Made by a program: the position numbers and the translations under genes
Notes under the pieces: model-generated
Told to the model about the DNA's origin: nothing
Database searches by the model: none
What the model saw: the letters and a program-made list of their open reading frames with translations, nothing else
Shown: piece after piece, positions 61,379 to 64,000 of the stretch
How positions within the stretch are numbered: position 1 is the first letter of the stretch
Layout of the letters: every line of letters begins with the position of its first letter
NCBI RefSeq assembly: GCF_019243775.1
Contig: NZ_CP069157.1
Span: forward strand, 1,922,001-1,986,000
Length of the DNA stretch: 64,000 nt
Source: Morganella morganii
Lineage (GTDB): Bacteria > Pseudomonadota > Gammaproteobacteria > Enterobacterales > Enterobacteriaceae
Direction of reading: 5' to 3'

Positions 61379-61708
61379 AGAAAACCTCTCCTCGTGGCTG
61401 TGGAATTGTAATTTTGTTACAGAGATAACGAATAATGTACTCGTTTGCGCCTGGCCAGTAAACATAAATGCGGGTTACCGCACATTCTGACAGGTCTCTG
61501 TCGCCGGTCTTTCTGTGTGCAGTTTTGTAATTTAATTACTTTTTTGATGCAAACTTACTAAAATGAAAATCAGACACAGCTCAAACTTTCAAAAAAAAGC
61601 CGGATCCGGGGGAGTTTCCCCTCTCCTTTGCCCGGGCTTACGTAGTATATTTTCAAAAAATGAGGGTGGCCGGTGTGTCACACAGATCAATATAAAAGGC
61701 ACAGTGGC
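61379..61708. promoter_or_regulatory. zwf-hexR divergent control region with two HexR-box-like sites
   Basis: TGTAATTTTGTTACA (61407-61421) and TGTAATTTAATTACT (61526-61540) match the HexR palindrome TGTAAT-N3-ATTACA closely. A minus-strand hairpin (61590-61640, GAGGGG/CTCCCC inside a larger stem) is followed by eight T, with a TATACT box about 20 bases upstream. Promoters for zwf and hexR must lie here. Confidence 0.65.
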
Positions 61709-62558
61709 ATGAATATTTTAGACCGTCTCCGTAACAGTCTGGATTACCTGAGTAAATCGGAAAAAAAAAGTTGCAGAGACGATCCTCGGTGCACCACAAA
61801 TAGCTATTCATTCCAGTATCGCCACACTCGCCAAAATGGCGGATGTCAGCGAACCAACCGTTAACCGGTTCTGCCGCCGTCTGGACACCAAAGGTTTTCC
61901 GGATTTCAAACTGCTGCTGGCGCAAAGCCTGGCAAACGGCACTCCGTATGTCAGCCGCAATGTGGATGAAAATGATTCCGTTGAGGCATACACCGGCAAA
62001 ATCTTTGAGTCCGCCATGGCTGGTCTGGATGCAGTCAGAAGCACCCTCGATATGCTGACCATCAACCGCGCCGTGGATTGCCTGACACAAGCCCGGAAAA
62101 TCGCCTTTTTCGGCCTGGGTGCATCTGCGGCGGTCGCCCATGACGCGATGAATAAATTCTTCCGTTTCAATATCCCGGTGATTTATTCCGACGATGTGGT
62201 GATGCAGCGCATGAGTTGTATCAACAGCACCGAAGGTGATGTGGTGGTTTTAATTTCCCACACCGGCCGGACAAAAAACCTGGTTGAAATCGCCCGTATC
62301 GCCCGTGAAAATGACGCTACCGTGCTCGCCATCACCTCCGAGAACTCGCCGCTCGCGGCGGAAGCCTCTCTCACCATCATTCTTAATGTACCGGAAGACA
62401 CTGATATTTATATGCCGATGATCTCCCGTCTGGCACAGCTGACGATTATTGATGTCCTCGCCACCGGTTTTACCCTGCGCCGCGGCCCCAAATTCCGCGA
62501 TAACCTGCGCCGGGTCAAAGAAGCCCTGAAAGACTCCCGAATAGATAAACTCCGTTGA
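61709..62558 (+). pseudogene. hexR: hexR, RpiR-family regulator, frameshifted at a nine-A run
   Basis: HexR represses zwf and other central carbon genes and is released by KDPG. The frame opens MNILDRLRNSLDYLSKSEKK at 61709 and then breaks at nine A (61761-61769). Removing one A restores VAETILGAPQIAIHSSIATLAKMADVSEP, giving 282 residues (E. coli 289). The RpiR HTH (SEPTVNRFCRRLD) and the SIS sugar-phosphate domain (LISHTGRTKNLVEIA) are otherwise intact. This may be a true mutation, a homopolymer assembly error or a transcription-slippage gene. Confidence 0.88.
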
Positions 62559-62810
62559 TTTTTAACCATTTGTGTCAATTTGACACATTTCCTGCTGCCG
62601 GGTGTAATGACCATCACGAATTAGTAATATAACGGATGGTAGGATAACGTCTGACTCACTGTTTTGCGTTTGCTGACTCGATTTTTATTTTAAATACGCG
62701 ATAATCAGACAGGAGTGAATCGATTTTACACTTTCCTGCCGGGAGCGATTTTCCCGGCGGGGAGTTTTTATCAACACCATTTCACCTTATTCAGGTCAAC
62801 GGAGTAATTT

Positions 62811-64000
62811 ATGTCAATACGCCTCAGAAGAACGAAAATCGTAACGACCCTGGGCCCCGCCACCGATCGCGATAACAATCTTGAAAAAATCATCCGTGCC
62901 GGTGCCAATGTGGTTCGTATGAACTTTTCTCACGGCAGCCCGGACGATCACGTTGAACGTGCGAATAAAGTCCGTGAAATCGCTGCCCGCCTCGGCGTAC
63001 AGGTGGCTATCCTGGGTGATCTCCAGGGGCCGAAAATCCGGGTGTCCACCTTTAAAGACAATAAAGTTCTGCTGAATGTCGGCGATAAATTTATTCTGGA
63101 TGCAGAGCTGGGCAAAGGCGAAGGTACCAGTGAGCACGTCGGGATCGACTATAAAAAGCTGCCGGAAGATGTGGTGACAGATGACATTCTGTTACTCGAC
63201 GATGGCCGTGTGCAGCTGAAAGTGCTGGATGTCAAAGGCACTAAAATCATGACCGAAGTGACCGTCGGTGGTTTGCTTTCCAATAATAAAGGTATCAACA
63301 AACTCGGCGGCGGGTTATCTGCCGATGCGCTGACAGAAAAAGATAAAGAAGATATCAAAACCGCAGCCCGTATTAATGTTGATTACCTTGCTGTCTCCTT
63401 CCCGCGCAGTGCGGAAGATCTGCACTACGCCCGCCGTCTCGCCCGTGATGCCGGTTGTGAGGCAATGATTGTCTCCAAAGTCGAACGCGCCGAAGCGGTC
63501 GCCACCGATCAGGTGATGGATGAAATCATTCTCGCATCCGATGTGGTGATGGTCGCCCGTGGTGACCTCGGTGTGGAAATCGGCGATCCGGAGCTGGTCG
63601 GCGTCCAGAAAAAATTGATTCGTCGCAGCCGTCAACTGAATCGTGTCGTGATCACAGCAACCCAGATGATGGAATCCATGATCACTAACCCGATGCCGAC
63701 CCGTGCGGAAGTGATGGACGTGGCAAACGCCGTACTTGATGGTACCGATGCAGTAATGCTCTCTGCAGAAACCGCTGCTGGCCAGTATCCGGCGGAAACC
63801 GTGGAAGCAATGGCGCGGGTTTGCCTGGGCGCAGAGAAAATGCCGAATGTGAATATCTCCAAACACCGCCTGGATATGACCTTCGACAATCCGGAAGAAG
63901 CAATTGCGATGTCCACCATGTACGCGGCCAACCACCTCAACGGCGTGAAAGCGATTATTGCCATGACCGAATCCGGCCGTACCGCGCGTATGATGTCCCG
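62811..64000 (+). CDS. pykA: Pyruvate kinase II (3' end beyond the window)
   Basis: PykA makes pyruvate and ATP from phosphoenolpyruvate and is activated by AMP and sugar phosphates. About 396 codons are present, continuing past 64000. The sequence is very close to E. coli Pyk[34 protein letters not shown], the active-site region [12 protein letters not shown] and [20 protein letters not shown]. The start follows GGAG. The hexR-pykA order is as in E. coli. Confidence 0.97.
   Translation, partial: MSIRLRRTKIVTTLGPATDRDNNLEKIIRAGANVVRMNFSHGSPDDHVERANKVREIAARLGVQVAILGDLQGPKIRVSTFKDNKVLLNVGDKFILDAELGKGEGTSEHVGIDYKKLPEDVVTDDILLLDDGRVQLKVLDVKGTKIMTEVTVGGLLSNNKGINKLGGGLSADALTEKDKEDIKTAARINVDYLAVSFPRSAEDLHYARRLARDAGCEAMIVSKVERAEAVATDQVMDEIILASDVVMVARGDLGVEIGDPELVGVQKKLIRRSRQLNRVVITATQMMESMITNPMPTRAEVMDVANAVLDGTDAVMLSAETAAGQYPAETVEAMARVCLGAEKMPNVNISKHRLDMTFDNPEEAIAMSTMYAANHLNGVKAIIAMTESGRTARMMS

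Overview
The window looks like chromosomal core DNA of a gamma-proteobacterium of the order Enterobacterales. Gene order (fnr-uspE-pntAB-ydgH, ldhA-ydbH-ynbE-ydbL, ycgLMN-minCDE, rnd-fadD-yeaY-tsaB-yoaA-yoaB, lsrKR|lsrACDBFG, zwf-hexR-pykA) and protein sequences are close to Escherichia coli. The roughly 50% GC and the mixture of gene blocks fit Morganella (M. morganii group) best; that genus call is an inference. I saw no tRNA or rRNA gene, CRISPR array, insertion sequence or prophage.

Layout. 1-8.4 kb: anaerobic regulator FNR, UspE, a small secreted protein, transhydrogenase PntAB, YdgH and an arginine/ornithine antiporter. 8.6-19.2 kb: RNA helicase HrpA, azoreductase AzoR, the YdbH-YnbE-YdbL envelope lipid-bridge operon, D-lactate dehydrogenase, two small uncharacterised genes and a candidate small RNA. 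19.2-24.3 kb: a nitric-oxide defence block, norVW-ytfE divergent from norR, with three NorR sites and a sigma-54 promoter.

24.3-31.3 kb: an accessory-looking metal-chelate uptake locus. It has a TonB-dependent receptor, an FNR-type regulator, a periplasmic binding protein, a FecCD-type permease, an ABC ATPase, a small cupin and a SAM-dependent methyltransferase. Fur-box-like sites and a 23-bp direct repeat carrying an FNR-family palindrome sit at its control regions. This is the best candidate here for an undescribed system. It is followed by an ATP-grasp gene broken by an amber codon.

32.3-44.1 kb: ycgN, ycgM, a lytic transglycosylase lipoprotein, ycgL, minCDE, rnd, fadD, a Slp-family lipoprotein, tsaB, yoaA and yoaB. 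44.1-53.1 kb: a structured inverted repeat, then the complete AI-2 (lsr) quorum-signal uptake and processing system without lsrE or tam. 53.1-54.8 kb: remnants of small tandem genes, one frameshifted at a run of nine A, and a secreted protein. 54.8-59.7 kb: the methionine-sulfoxide repair pair msrPQ with its two-component system hprRS, then the spermidine exporter mdtJI with a short leader ORF resembling mdtU. 59.9-64.0 kb: zwf, a frameshifted hexR (again at a nine-A run) and the start of pykA, which runs off the window.

Functional themes are anaerobic and NO physiology (FNR, LdhA, NorVW, YtfE, YdgI), iron uptake, envelope maintenance, division-site placement and central carbon control. Three genes (ATP-grasp, the small gene at 53.3 kb, hexR) carry single lesions that are either real inactivations, programmed events or assembly errors.
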